A stretch of 64,000 nucleotides of DNA from Bacteroidota bacterium (GTDB lineage Bacteria > Bacteroidota > Bacteroidia > Bacteroidales > WCHB1-69). Below the pieces are notes generated by a model, which was given only the letters and a program-made list of their open reading frames with translations, was not told the DNA's origin and did no database searches. The position numbers and the translations under genes were made by a program. Numbering within the stretch: position 1 is the first letter of the stretch; every line of letters begins with the position of its first letter. Location: NCBI GenBank assembly GCA_017860455.1, contig JAGDMF010000006.1, positions 1 through 64,000 on the forward strand, written 5' to 3'. Positions 9,148 through 16,950 of the stretch are shown piece by piece.

Positions 9148-9217
9148 GCCTTTAGCCTTTAGCCATTCGCCTTTAGCCTTTCGCCTTTCGCCCTTCGCCT
9201 TTCGCCCTTCGCCCTAA
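9148..9217. repeat. Heptamer array B, GCCTTTC x10
   Basis: Ten 7-bp units in unbroken register, GCC(T/C/A)T(T/A)(A/C). The unit is the reverse complement of that of the array at 50124-50214. It ends 2 bases before the stop codon of the minus-strand PII-like gene, so it occupies that operon's immediate 3' end. Confidence 0.9.
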
Positions 9218-9219
9218 GT

Positions 9220-9513
9220 CTACATCATTTCCAAACAAGGCATCACAAAGGCTCTTATACCTTGTAATGGGGCGGCTTTATCTAGTTTTCTTAACTCTTC
9301 AAGTAATGGTAATACGTGTTTTTCTTCGACAAAGGTCATAAAAGAACAATTTAATGTAGGCCAGGCATGAGTGCCATAATGGGGTTCCCCATCATAGCTT
9401 CCTCTACCTTGAACTTCTTCCCAATAGGTGAACCCTCTTATTTCAAGTTTATCAAAAACATTTATAACATCTTGATGAAATGCCTGATATGCTGATATAA
9501 ATACTGCTTTCAT
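9220..9513 (-). CDS. PII-like regulatory protein of the efflux operon
   Basis: 97 residues, a small ferredoxin-fold-sized protein. 'MKAVFISAYQAFHQDVINVF' fits the first beta strand and helix, 'RGFTYWEEVQGRG' lies where PII proteins have the T-loop start (GxT...VxGxG), and 'FMTFVEEKHVLPLLEELRKL' fits the second strand and helix. This matches the divergent PII-like group (PII-NG) known to be linked to metal or drug RND efflux operons. It is the last gene of the operon, 18 bases after the RND permease gene. Likely role: sensing a small molecule or metal and adjusting the pump. The ligand is unknown. It could alternatively belong to another CutA/PII-like DUF family. Confidence 0.65.
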   Translation of the reverse strand: MKAVFISAYQAFHQDVINVFDKLEIRGFTYWEEVQGRGSYDGEPHYGTHAWPTLNCSFMTFVEEKHVLPLLEELRKLDKAAPLQGIRAFVMPCLEMM

Positions 9514-9531
9514 ATTTTATTAATTTAAAAA

Positions 9532-12500
9532 TTATTGAATTACACTTTGAACTTGTAAAGCATGCTTTCTGGCTTTTCTTTCTTTTCTTTTTACTCCAAA
9601 ATGTGCAAATGATGCATATATGGTAGGAATTAAAATGAGTGTAATTAAAGTAGAAAAAGATAATCCCCACGCAACAGTCATACCTAATGAGTTCCACATT
9701 TCTGCACCTTCACCTTTACCAATTGCCAGAGGAATCATACCTAGAACAGTAGTAAGTGTAGTCATTAAAATTGGGCGTAAACGAGAACGACCTGCAGCAA
9801 CTACTGCTTCTCCAATCGACATACCACGTTCTCTACATAGAATTGTGTAGTCAATCAATACAATGCCGTTTTTAACAACAATTCCAATTAACATGATAAG
9901 TCCTAAGAAAGCCATTAACCCTAATGCAGTACTTGTTATTGCCAATCCATATAAAACACCTGTTAAAGCAAATGGAATTGAAAACATAATAACGAATGGA
10001 TATACAAAAGATTCAAATTGTGAAGCCATAACAATATAAACAAGGACTAATATCAGAATCATTAACGTAAACATATCCCCAAAAGATTCTTGTTGATCCT
10101 GGTATGTTCCGGCTAATTCTGTAGTCAAACCTGAAGGAACTTCGGTTTCATCCATCACTTTTTTTGCGATTTCAGCAATTTCACTTAAAGCAACACCATC
10201 ACTAGCAGTACATTGTACTTTTACAATTCTGGATCTGTCTTTTCTTTCAATAGTTGGCGGAGTTAATTGTTCTTCAACCTGAGCTAATTCACCTAATTTG
10301 ATACCTGTACCCTGATTATTATACAATGTAATATTTTTTATAGCTTCTACATCTTGTCTGAATTCAGGAGCATAACGCACTTTGATAAAATACTCTTTTC
10401 CGTCTTCTCTATAAACAGAAGCGATCGATCCACCTATTCTATTTTTAGCCAAAGTTGAGGCTGTTCCTAAATTCATTCCATTTTCTGCTAACTTTTGTCT
10501 GTTAAAATTAATTGCAATTTCAGGGGCGTACTCATCTCTTGAAATCTTAGCAGAAGCACACTTCGGATCTTTTTTCATTTTTTCAGATACAATTGCTGCA
10601 TATTTATCGGCAGCAATAAAGTCATTTCCATAAATTTCAATGTCAACAGTACTTTGACCACCCATACCTCCTTGTCCAACAGAAACGTTATAAGTATTGA
10701 TTTCAGGATATGCTTTTAAATCTTGTCTAATCTCATCAGCTAATAAAAGAATTCCTCTTTTTCTTTCTGTTTTTTTATTGAATTTGAGCGTAAATGCCAT
10801 CATGTGAGAACCATTATCAGAAAGTTTTCCCCAAGTATTCTCTTCAGCAGGTTGACCTACACTAAAATTACAGTTTACAATTTCCGGATATTCTTTCTTA
10901 AATTGTTCTGTTAATTTTATCCCTAATGCACGAGTGGTTTCCATACGGGTACCCTGAGGTAGTTTTACAGTAACATTTAACATGGCGTTATCCTGAACAG
11001 GGAAAAACTCAGTTGGAATAAATCTAAATAGGAATATACTGGATATAAAAATACCTAAAGCAATAAAAATAACGGATTTTCTATGTTTAACAGCCCACCC
11101 TAATAAACGGGAATACCAACCATCAAGATTGTCTAAGAAATTTTCAAATTTACCCTGGATTTTACCAAAAAATCTACCTTTATTAGGATTGTTTTTTAAT
11201 AAAAGAGAGGATAACATTGGCGTTAAAGTTAAGGCAGCTGCCATAGAAACAGTGATTACAATACTCATAATCCAACCCATTTGTTTGAACATGATACCGG
11301 CCATTCCAGTTAGAGTAGTTAAAGGTAAAAATACAGCTAAAAGGACTAAAGTGGAAGCAATAATGGAAAGAGAAACTTCACTGGTGGCAAAAACCGCAGC
11401 AGATTTTGGTTTAGTTCCTCTTGTAATATGGGTACTTATATTCTCAAGTACCACAATCGCATCATCGACGACCATCCCAATAGCAATACTCAGTGAAGAT
11501 AAAGAGATAACGTTCAACGAATTTCCGGTTACTAAAAGATAAATAAATGATGCAATTAAAGAAACAGGAATAACCATAGCAATAATAAAAGTAGCCCTCC
11601 ATCTTCCCAAAAACATCATAACCACAGCAATAACTAGAATCAATGTTATAATAATCGCTTCTTTTAAGCTGGCGATTGTATTTAAGATACCATCTGTTGT
11701 ATTATAGATTGTTCCAATTTTAATATCCGCAGGTAATGATTTTGTTAATTCAGGTAGTTTTTTCTGAATTTCATTTACTATGTCAACAGAGTTTCCACCA
11801 CTTTGTTTTTGAACTACTATAGTAGCTCCACGAACACCATTGGTGTAAACTTCCTGAAGTCTTTCCTGAACAGTATCCTTCACTTCTGCAACATCTTTTA
11901 AATAGATGTTTTTGTTATTCATACTTCCAACCACCAAATTCTGCATTTGTCTGGCCTCAGTAAATTCTCCCATAGCACGAACTGAGAATGAGGATTTACC
12001 CATATCTATTGTACCTATAGGAAGATTCATATTTTCCGCTCTGATGATATTAGTGATCCCTTCAACAGTTAGTCCGTAAGAATCCAATTTATAAGGATCG
12101 CAGTAGATATTTATTTCACGTTGTGGTGCCCCGGAAATAGATACAGTACCTACTCCATCAATTCTACTTAGTGGGGATACAATTTTATCATCTAAAATTT
12201 CATACAAAGCATTGGTGCTTTCATTACTTTGAACAGAAAGCATTATGATAGGAATATCTGCTGTACTAAATTTAAAGATAAATGGTTTTGATGCTGCATC
12301 GGGCAAAACTGAAGAAACAAGATCCAGTTTGTCACGGATATCATTTGTAGCATCATCAATATCAATACCATAATTAAATTGAATGGTTATAATAGAGTAG
12401 TTTTCTTTAGAACTGGATGAAATATGTTTAACATTACTTACACTATTCAACACATTTTCCAAGGGTTTAGAAACATTGGTCTCAATATCGGAAGCACTTG

Positions 12501-12660
12501 CTCCTTGATAATTGGTTAAAACCATAATATTATTCGTTCCAATATCCGGAAGTAAATCAACAGATAGTTTGGAATACGAATAGATCCCTATAATCGCAAT
12601 GGCAACATAAACCAATAATGTTGTAATTGGATTTTTGACTGATTTCTGATATAAACTCAT
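9532..12660 (-). CDS. RND efflux permease (HAE1/AcrB type)
   Basis: 1042 residues, normal length for an AcrB/MdtB-type inner-membrane pump. N-terminal 'NPITTLLVYVAIAIIGIYSY' is TM1. The TM4 proton-relay motif is present ('AIGMVVDDAIVVLENI', two adjacent Asp). The protein shows the usual duplicated plan of 12 TM helices with two large periplasmic loops. 'GTRMETTRALGIKL' and 'QFESFVYPFVIMFSIPFALTG' are typical of the family. It uses the proton motive force to push substrates into an outer membrane channel. Spacing to the fusion-protein gene is 33 bases. The substrate (drug, bile salt, metal) cannot be read from the sequence, although the hydrophobic-type HAE1 pattern suggests organic compounds. 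Confidence 0.93.
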   Translation of the reverse strand: MSLYQKSVKNPITTLLVYVAIAIIGIYSYSKLSVDLLPDIGTNNIMVLTNYQGASASDIETNVSKPLENVLNSVSNVKHISSSSKENYSIITIQFNYGIDIDDATNDIRDKLDLVSSVLPDAASKPFIFKFSTADIPIIMLSVQSNESTNALYEILDDKIVSPLSRIDGVGTVSISGAPQREINIYCDPYKLDSYGLTVEGITNIIRAENMNLPIGTIDMGKSSFSVRAMGEFTEARQMQNLVVGSMNNKNIYLKDVAEVKDTVQERLQEVYTNGVRGATIVVQKQSGGNSVDIVNEIQKKLPELTKSLPADIKIGTIYNTTDGILNTIASLKEAIIITLILVIAVVMMFLGRWRATFIIAMVIPVSLIASFIYLLVTGNSLNVISLSSLSIAIGMVVDDAIVVLENISTHITRGTKPKSAAVFATSEVSLSIIASTLVLLAVFLPLTTLTGMAGIMFKQMGWIMSIVITVSMAAALTLTPMLSSLLLKNNPNKGRFFGKIQGKFENFLDNLDGWYSRLLGWAVKHRKSVIFIALGIFISSIFLFRFIPTEFFPVQDNAMLNVTVKLPQGTRMETTRALGIKLTEQFKKEYPEIVNCNFSVGQPAEENTWGKLSDNGSHMMAFTLKFNKKTERKRGILLLADEIRQDLKAYPEINTYNVSVGQGGMGGQSTVDIEIYGNDFIAADKYAAIVSEKMKKDPKCASAKISRDEYAPEIAINFNRQKLAENGMNLGTASTLAKNRIGGSIASVYREDGKEYFIKVRYAPEFRQDVEAIKNITLYNNQGTGIKLGELAQVEEQLTPPTIERKDRSRIVKVQCTASDGVALSEIAEIAKKVMDETEVPSGLTTELAGTYQDQQESFGDMFTLMILILVLVYIVMASQFESFVYPFVIMFSIPFALTGVLYGLAITSTALGLMAFLGLIMLIGIVVKNGIVLIDYTILCRERGMSIGEAVVAAGRSRLRPILMTTLTTVLGMIPLAIGKGEGAEMWNSLGMTVAWGLSFSTLITLILIPTIYASFAHFGVKRKERKARKHALQVQSVIQ

Positions 12661-12693
12661 AGTTTTGTAATTTTCTTAGTTGAGTTGTTACAA

Positions 12694-13716
12694 TTATTTA
12701 ACAATAGTAACATGTGATCCATTTTTAAGTTTTAAGAAAGAAGTGATAGCTACTTTATCCCCATCCTTTAAACCAGAAAGTACTTCGTACCCATTTTCTA
12801 ATCTTCTACCTAAAACAATTTTTGTATAAACTACTTTATCCCCAACAAGTAGATAAACATATCTATCAGGAGATCCTGTAATTTTTACAATAGCTTGTTC
12901 AGGAACGACAACATTTTGAGTGGCTCCAAAATTGAGATACACTTTTCCGTACATTCCGGGTCTCACTTTGCTGTTTTTATTAGGAAGTTTTACTTCAGCA
13001 GTAAAAGTGTGGGTTCTGGGATCTAAAGTTGGATAGATTAAACTGATTGACCCTGGAAATGTTTCATTTTGGAAAACATCAATTTTAACATTTGCTTTCA
13101 TCCCTTTTTTAACTAAGGAATACTGACTTTCTGAAATATTAATCAACAGTTTAACAGGACTGATTTGCTGAACCTGAAGAATTGGATTGCCGGCATAAAG
13201 ATCACCTGAATCATAGTTTCTCATAGTGACAATACCACTAATAGGGCTTAAAAGCTGGGTATTTTCCTCTAATGTTTTGATATTGTTTTTAGCTACATCC
13301 AATTGTGTTTTTTGAGCATCATACTCCGCTTTTGAGATCCCACCAACTTTAAAGAGTTCTTCAAATCTCTCAAAATTTTTCTCTAAATTATTGAGTTGTG
13401 TTCTGGATTGACGGAGCATCGTTGCATCCATTTGAATCAACTTTTGTCCTTTAACAACATAATCACCCACTTCAACAAAAATCTGATCAATTCTACCAGG
13501 TGTAGTTGGAGCAATATTATTTAATGCTTCCGGTTTTACAATTGCAGAATATTCATAATCATCTTCAATCATCTGAAGAGACACAGTGTCAACTTTTATG
13601 GTCACAGTATCATCCAATTGTTGGGTTGCAGTAGTTTCATTATTTTTTTTGGAACATGAGGTAAAAAACATGCCCGAAGCGATCAATATCATGATCATAA
13701 ATTTCATTTTTTTCAT
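12694..13716 (-). CDS. RND efflux membrane fusion lipoprotein
   Basis: 340 residues. The lipobox 'MFFTSC' places the lipidated Cys at 21. Residues ~55-90 hold the first lipoyl half ('PTTPGRIDQIFVEVGDYVVKGQKL'), followed by an alpha hairpin ('QSRTQLNNLEKNFERFEELF'), the second lipoyl half ('SPISGIVTMRNYDSGDLYAG'), a beta barrel and a membrane-proximal domain ('VVPEQAIVKITGSPDRYVYL'). This is the standard plan of the periplasmic adaptor that joins the RND pump to the TolC-like channel. It lies 25 bases after the outer membrane gene and 33 before the permease gene. Confidence 0.92.
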   Translation of the reverse strand: MKKMKFMIMILIASGMFFTSCSKKNNETTATQQLDDTVTIKVDTVSLQMIEDDYEYSAIVKPEALNNIAPTTPGRIDQIFVEVGDYVVKGQKLIQMDATMLRQSRTQLNNLEKNFERFEELFKVGGISKAEYDAQKTQLDVAKNNIKTLEENTQLLSPISGIVTMRNYDSGDLYAGNPILQVQQISPVKLLINISESQYSLVKKGMKANVKIDVFQNETFPGSISLIYPTLDPRTHTFTAEVKLPNKNSKVRPGMYGKVYLNFGATQNVVVPEQAIVKITGSPDRYVYLLVGDKVVYTKIVLGRRLENGYEVLSGLKDGDKVAITSFLKLKNGSHVTIVK

Positions 13717-13741
13717 ATTATAATTTTTTTATTTTTTTCAA

Positions 13742-15079
13742 TTAATTATTTCCAAGATATTTTTCTAAGTCTGAATATGCAGATAAATAGTCATGAATAG
13801 ATTGTAAGAACTGTAATTTTGCTCTTGTTAAAGCCAGATCTGCATTATTCAAATCTAACCAGGTACTCATTCCAATTTCATATTGTCTTTTGGCAATATC
13901 ATAAGCTCTCTGAGCCATTTTTAAAGTTTCCTTAGAAGAAGTATGATTTTCAATGGCTTTATCAATGTTATCTACTGCAGTAAAAACATTAATCCAAACC
14001 GATTTTTCTAAAGTTTTTTTGGTATCCTGTAAGTTTTGAATAGTTAAGTTGGTTTGTTTTATTTTATAATGAGTAGAAGCCCATGAAGTAATAGGAATCT
14101 GAAGACTAAAACCAACCATAGAATATGGAAACCAGTTATAGTTGGCAAAATCATAATCATTAGATAAACTTGCGTATTGATAAACTCCAGACATTGCTAA
14201 TGTAGGAAGAGATGAAGATAACACCAAAGATTTAGTTCTATTTAATTGTTGAATAGATAAATCAATTTGTTTTAAATCGGTATTGTTTAAAATAGATAAA
14301 GCCTCTTTAACAGGAACAGCCTTAGCATCCATTTGAGATTCAAATTGACTTAATTCCCCATCAAAAATTATATTTTCATTGATGTCAATCCCCATTAACA
14401 TTTTGAGTAATTTTTTATTTAATTCAATAGCATTTTGAGTTGCTAGAAGATTTGGTTTTTGATTTTCCAACTGAACATCAGCTCTTAATTTTTCAAATTC
14501 AGAAACCAATCCTTGAGAGAACTTATCAGCAATTATTTTATTGTTATCCTCGGTATTTTTATAACTAGCCAATAAAACATTGTAAGATTCCTGCATCATG
14601 AGTAAAGAAAAGTAAGCTTTTTTAATTTGGTTTACCAACTCGATTTTAGAAGATCTGGCTTTTTCCATGGTCATTTCCACATCCAATTGGGTAAGTTTTA
14701 GATTATTCCAAAGAACAGGCATAACCAAAGGTAATGCAAAAGAAGCCCCCGCATTATAGGAATTAGAAGAACCGATTTCAATTTCCATAGGAGTGCCCAT
14801 AAATTCCATCACCATTTTTTGTTTTTTAAGAGTTCTGTTGTAGGAAGCGGCAATAGATACGCTAGGGAAAAGTCCAACGATTTGCTCACTTTTGTAATAT
14901 TTTTTAATCAGAATATTACGTTCAGCAATTTGAATGGAAGGGCTTTCAGAAAGTCCAATTTCAATAGCTTTGTTAAGATCGACATGCACCACATTTTGAG
15001 CATTCAGGAAAATGGGGGTAGAAAATACAAGGAAAAGAAGAGTTCCTAAAAGATTTTTATTGAAGATAAATTTTTTCAT
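13742..15079 (-). CDS. TolC-family outer membrane efflux protein
   Basis: 445 residues with a signal peptide ending near 'PIFLNAQ'. The long helical repeats are characteristic: 'VHVDLNKAIEIGLSESPSIQ' at the start and 'YDIAKRQYEIGMSTWLDLNNADLALTRAKLQ' near the end, typical of OEP/TolC proteins with two homologous halves. It forms the trimeric outer membrane duct of the pump. It is the first gene of the operon; the sigma54 promoter lies 48 bases upstream of its ATG. Confidence 0.92.
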   Translation of the reverse strand: MKKFIFNKNLLGTLLFLVFSTPIFLNAQNVVHVDLNKAIEIGLSESPSIQIAERNILIKKYYKSEQIVGLFPSVSIAASYNRTLKKQKMVMEFMGTPMEIEIGSSNSYNAGASFALPLVMPVLWNNLKLTQLDVEMTMEKARSSKIELVNQIKKAYFSLLMMQESYNVLLASYKNTEDNNKIIADKFSQGLVSEFEKLRADVQLENQKPNLLATQNAIELNKKLLKMLMGIDINENIIFDGELSQFESQMDAKAVPVKEALSILNNTDLKQIDLSIQQLNRTKSLVLSSSLPTLAMSGVYQYASLSNDYDFANYNWFPYSMVGFSLQIPITSWASTHYKIKQTNLTIQNLQDTKKTLEKSVWINVFTAVDNIDKAIENHTSSKETLKMAQRAYDIAKRQYEIGMSTWLDLNNADLALTRAKLQFLQSIHDYLSAYSDLEKYLGNN

Positions 15080-15126
15080 ATATTTTATTTTTTTTTAGAT
15101 CGAGATTAAAGTTATGATAATAATGC

Positions 15127-15142
15127 TGCAAAAATAGTGCCA
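15127..15142 (-). promoter_or_regulatory. Sigma54 (RpoN) promoter of the efflux operon
   Basis: On the minus strand the sequence is TGGCAC-TATTT-TTGCA, which matches the -24/-12 consensus TGGCAC-N5-TTGCA with GG and GC exactly 12 bases apart. Transcription would start near 15115, 35 bases before the tolC-like ATG. A TATTTTTG box for the housekeeping factor overlaps the -12 part but has no well-placed -33 partner. Confidence 0.75.
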
Positions 15143-15210
15143 TGAGTCAAATTTTGAGTTTGCGAAAATACAATAAAATAGTGTATTAAATTAAAATTCA
15201 ATGGAGTAGG

Positions 15211-15274
15211 GGGGAGAATTTCAATCAAAAAAGGGAAAATTTCAGTGAAAATGGGAGAAATTTCAGTAATACTG
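15211..15274. promoter_or_regulatory. Three phased upstream activator-like repeats
   Basis: Core GGGARAAWTTTCA occurs three times (starting 15211, 15233 and 15253) with a period of 20-22 bases, i.e. two helical turns. They lie 70-135 bases upstream of the -24 element, where sigma54 enhancer-binding proteins normally bind. The activator is not encoded in this window. Confidence 0.6.
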
Positions 15275-15376
15275 AGAATCTTTCGACCGAATGACAGCCT
15301 TACCCCAATATCCTGACTTTGACACTTTTTTTAGCACAAGTTTGTAACTTATTAAAAGACAGAATAATATAATTTA

Positions 15377-15400
15377 TGCGTCACCGAAATGGGTGACGCA
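15377..15400 (+). promoter_or_regulatory. Hairpin before the transposase start
   Basis: TGCGTCACC-GAAATG-GGTGACGCA, a perfect 9-bp stem and 6-base loop ending 8 bases before the transposase start codon. Such hairpins in IS elements commonly mask initiation when transcription enters from outside. A third copy, GGTGACGCA, lies at 16951-16959. Confidence 0.6.
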
Positions 15401-15408
15401 AGGTAAAA

Positions 15409-16950
15409 TTGTTTGTACGTAAAAAGAAAAATAGATCAGGAACAACAAGTGTTATTGTTGTTAATAAATCACAGGGTAGATTCAAAGAGGTAAAAACTAT
15501 AGGGGTAAGCGACGATGAATCTCAAATTGAGAAATATATCAATCAAGCCCGTCAATGGATTGAAATTCAAAGTGGGACTCCTGATATTTTTAAACAAAAA
15601 GCAAGAGAAGAGGAAGAGAAACAAGTTACAGAGCATTTGTTGTCAAATATTGAAAATGTGCTGATAAATGGCACACAATTAATTTTAGATAAAGTGTTTA
15701 AAATCATAGGATTTGATGCCATAGAGGATGATATTTTACGTCAATTGGTGATTGCTCGTTTAGGACAACCTATGAGCAAATCTGCTACAGTCGATTATCT
15801 TAAATCATATTTTGATGAAGATCTTCAATTATATAAGATTTATCGTTATTTAGATAAACTTTATAATACACAGCAAGAACAGATCCAACAAATCAGCGTT
15901 GAACATACTCGAAAGATATTAGGTGGCAAAATTGGACTCATGTTTTATGATGTGACTACGCTTTATTTCGAATCCGATTATAGCGATGAACTAAGAGAAA
16001 ATGGGTTTTCAAAAGATGGCAAACACAGTCAACCACAGGTTGTACTAGGATTGTTAGTGAGCAAAGATGGTTATCCGCTTTCATATTCATTATTTAATGG
16101 CTCTCAGTACGAGGGAAGAACAATGTTGCCCATTGTTGAAGATTTTGTTCAAAGATTTAATTTGGAAGATTTTGTGGTAGTTGCTGATTCCGGGTTAATG
16201 AGTAAATCAAATATATCTTTACTGCAATCAGGTGAATACAAATATATTGTAGGAGCAAGAATAAAAAATGAAACAGAAGTAGTAAAAAGGAAAATTTTGT
16301 CTTTACCAAAGCATGATAATGAATTTCATGAACTTAAAAAAGGTGATTCTCGATTAATTGTAAGCTATTCTTCAGTGAGAGCAAAGAAAGATAAATATAA
16401 CAGAGATAAGGGTATAAAACGACTTCAAAAAGCATATAAAACGGGCAATATTACCAAAGAGAACATCAACAAACGAGGGTACAATAAGTTTTTGGAGATA
16501 TCCGATAATGTAAAGGTAGTTATCAATCATGAAAAAATACAAGAAGACGAAAAATGGGATGGATTAAAAGGATACATAACGAATACATCGCTTTCAGCTA
16601 AAGATGTTTATGAACAATACAACGGATTATGGGTTGTTGAAAAAGCGTTCAGAATAACAAAAGGAACTCTTGAAATCCGACCTATGTTCCACTTTACACC
16701 ACGAAGAATTGAAGCACATGTTTGTATTTGTTTTGTTGCTTATAAGGTGTATAAAGAACTGGAACGAGTCTTAAAAACTAATAAGATAAATTTAAGTGTA
16801 GATAAAGTTCTTAATATTGCAAAAACAATAACAACTATTAAAGTTAAATTACCAATTAGTGATACAACACTCACAAAAACTATGCTAATAACGTCTAGAC
16901 ATAAATCAATTGCTATGCTTTTTGATGATCATTTCTGGAAATCCATTTAG
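15409..16950 (+). CDS. IS1634-family DDE transposase
   Basis: 513 residues from a TTG start at 15409; no ATG precedes the conserved 'MFVRKKKNRSGTTSVIVV' opening, so TTG is the likely start. Acidic segments consistent with a DDE (IS4-like fold) catalytic core are 'IGLMFYDVTTLYFESD', 'DFVVVADSGLMS' and 'NGLWVVEKAFRITKGTLEIRP' with the final Glu. 'FTPRRIEAHVCICFVAYKVY' is typical of the IS1634 C-terminus. It appears intact, so the element may still be active. It is read opposite to murF and ends inside the IS. Confidence 0.88.
   Translation: MFVRKKKNRSGTTSVIVVNKSQGRFKEVKTIGVSDDESQIEKYINQARQWIEIQSGTPDIFKQKAREEEEKQVTEHLLSNIENVLINGTQLILDKVFKIIGFDAIEDDILRQLVIARLGQPMSKSATVDYLKSYFDEDLQLYKIYRYLDKLYNTQQEQIQQISVEHTRKILGGKIGLMFYDVTTLYFESDYSDELRENGFSKDGKHSQPQVVLGLLVSKDGYPLSYSLFNGSQYEGRTMLPIVEDFVQRFNLEDFVVVADSGLMSKSNISLLQSGEYKYIVGARIKNETEVVKRKILSLPKHDNEFHELKKGDSRLIVSYSSVRAKKDKYNRDKGIKRLQKAYKTGNITKENINKRGYNKFLEISDNVKVVINHEKIQEDEKWDGLKGYITNTSLSAKDVYEQYNGLWVVEKAFRITKGTLEIRPMFHFTPRRIEAHVCICFVAYKVYKELERVLKTNKINLSVDKVLNIAKTITTIKVKLPISDTTLTKTMLITSRHKSIAMLFDDHFWKSI

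Larger units (their letters stand above)
8501..9219. other. 719-bp intergenic patchwork: arrays, broken gene, GC-rich element
   Basis: No intact gene. In order it holds a heptamer array (8507-8548), a four-helix-bundle pseudogene (from 8587), an imperfect inverted repeat of an 11-bp unit (8743-8847), another heptamer array (8860-8887), a hairpin (8889-8906), a GC-rich element (8907-9073), a third array (9080-9107) and a fourth (9148-9217) that runs up to the stop codon of the PII-like gene. Each part is listed separately. Confidence 0.85.
15080..15309. other. Control region of the efflux operon
   Basis: It contains a sigma54 promoter (15127-15142, minus strand) and three phased upstream repeats (15211-15274). 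The IS1634-type element begins at 15310, about 36 bases beyond the last repeat, so the control region is probably intact but may be separated from a regulator gene that once lay upstream. Confidence 0.7.

Noticed and set aside
11129-11542. Plus-strand ORF opposite the RND permease
   Set aside because: Antisense shadow of conserved membrane helices; no promoter or family signal.
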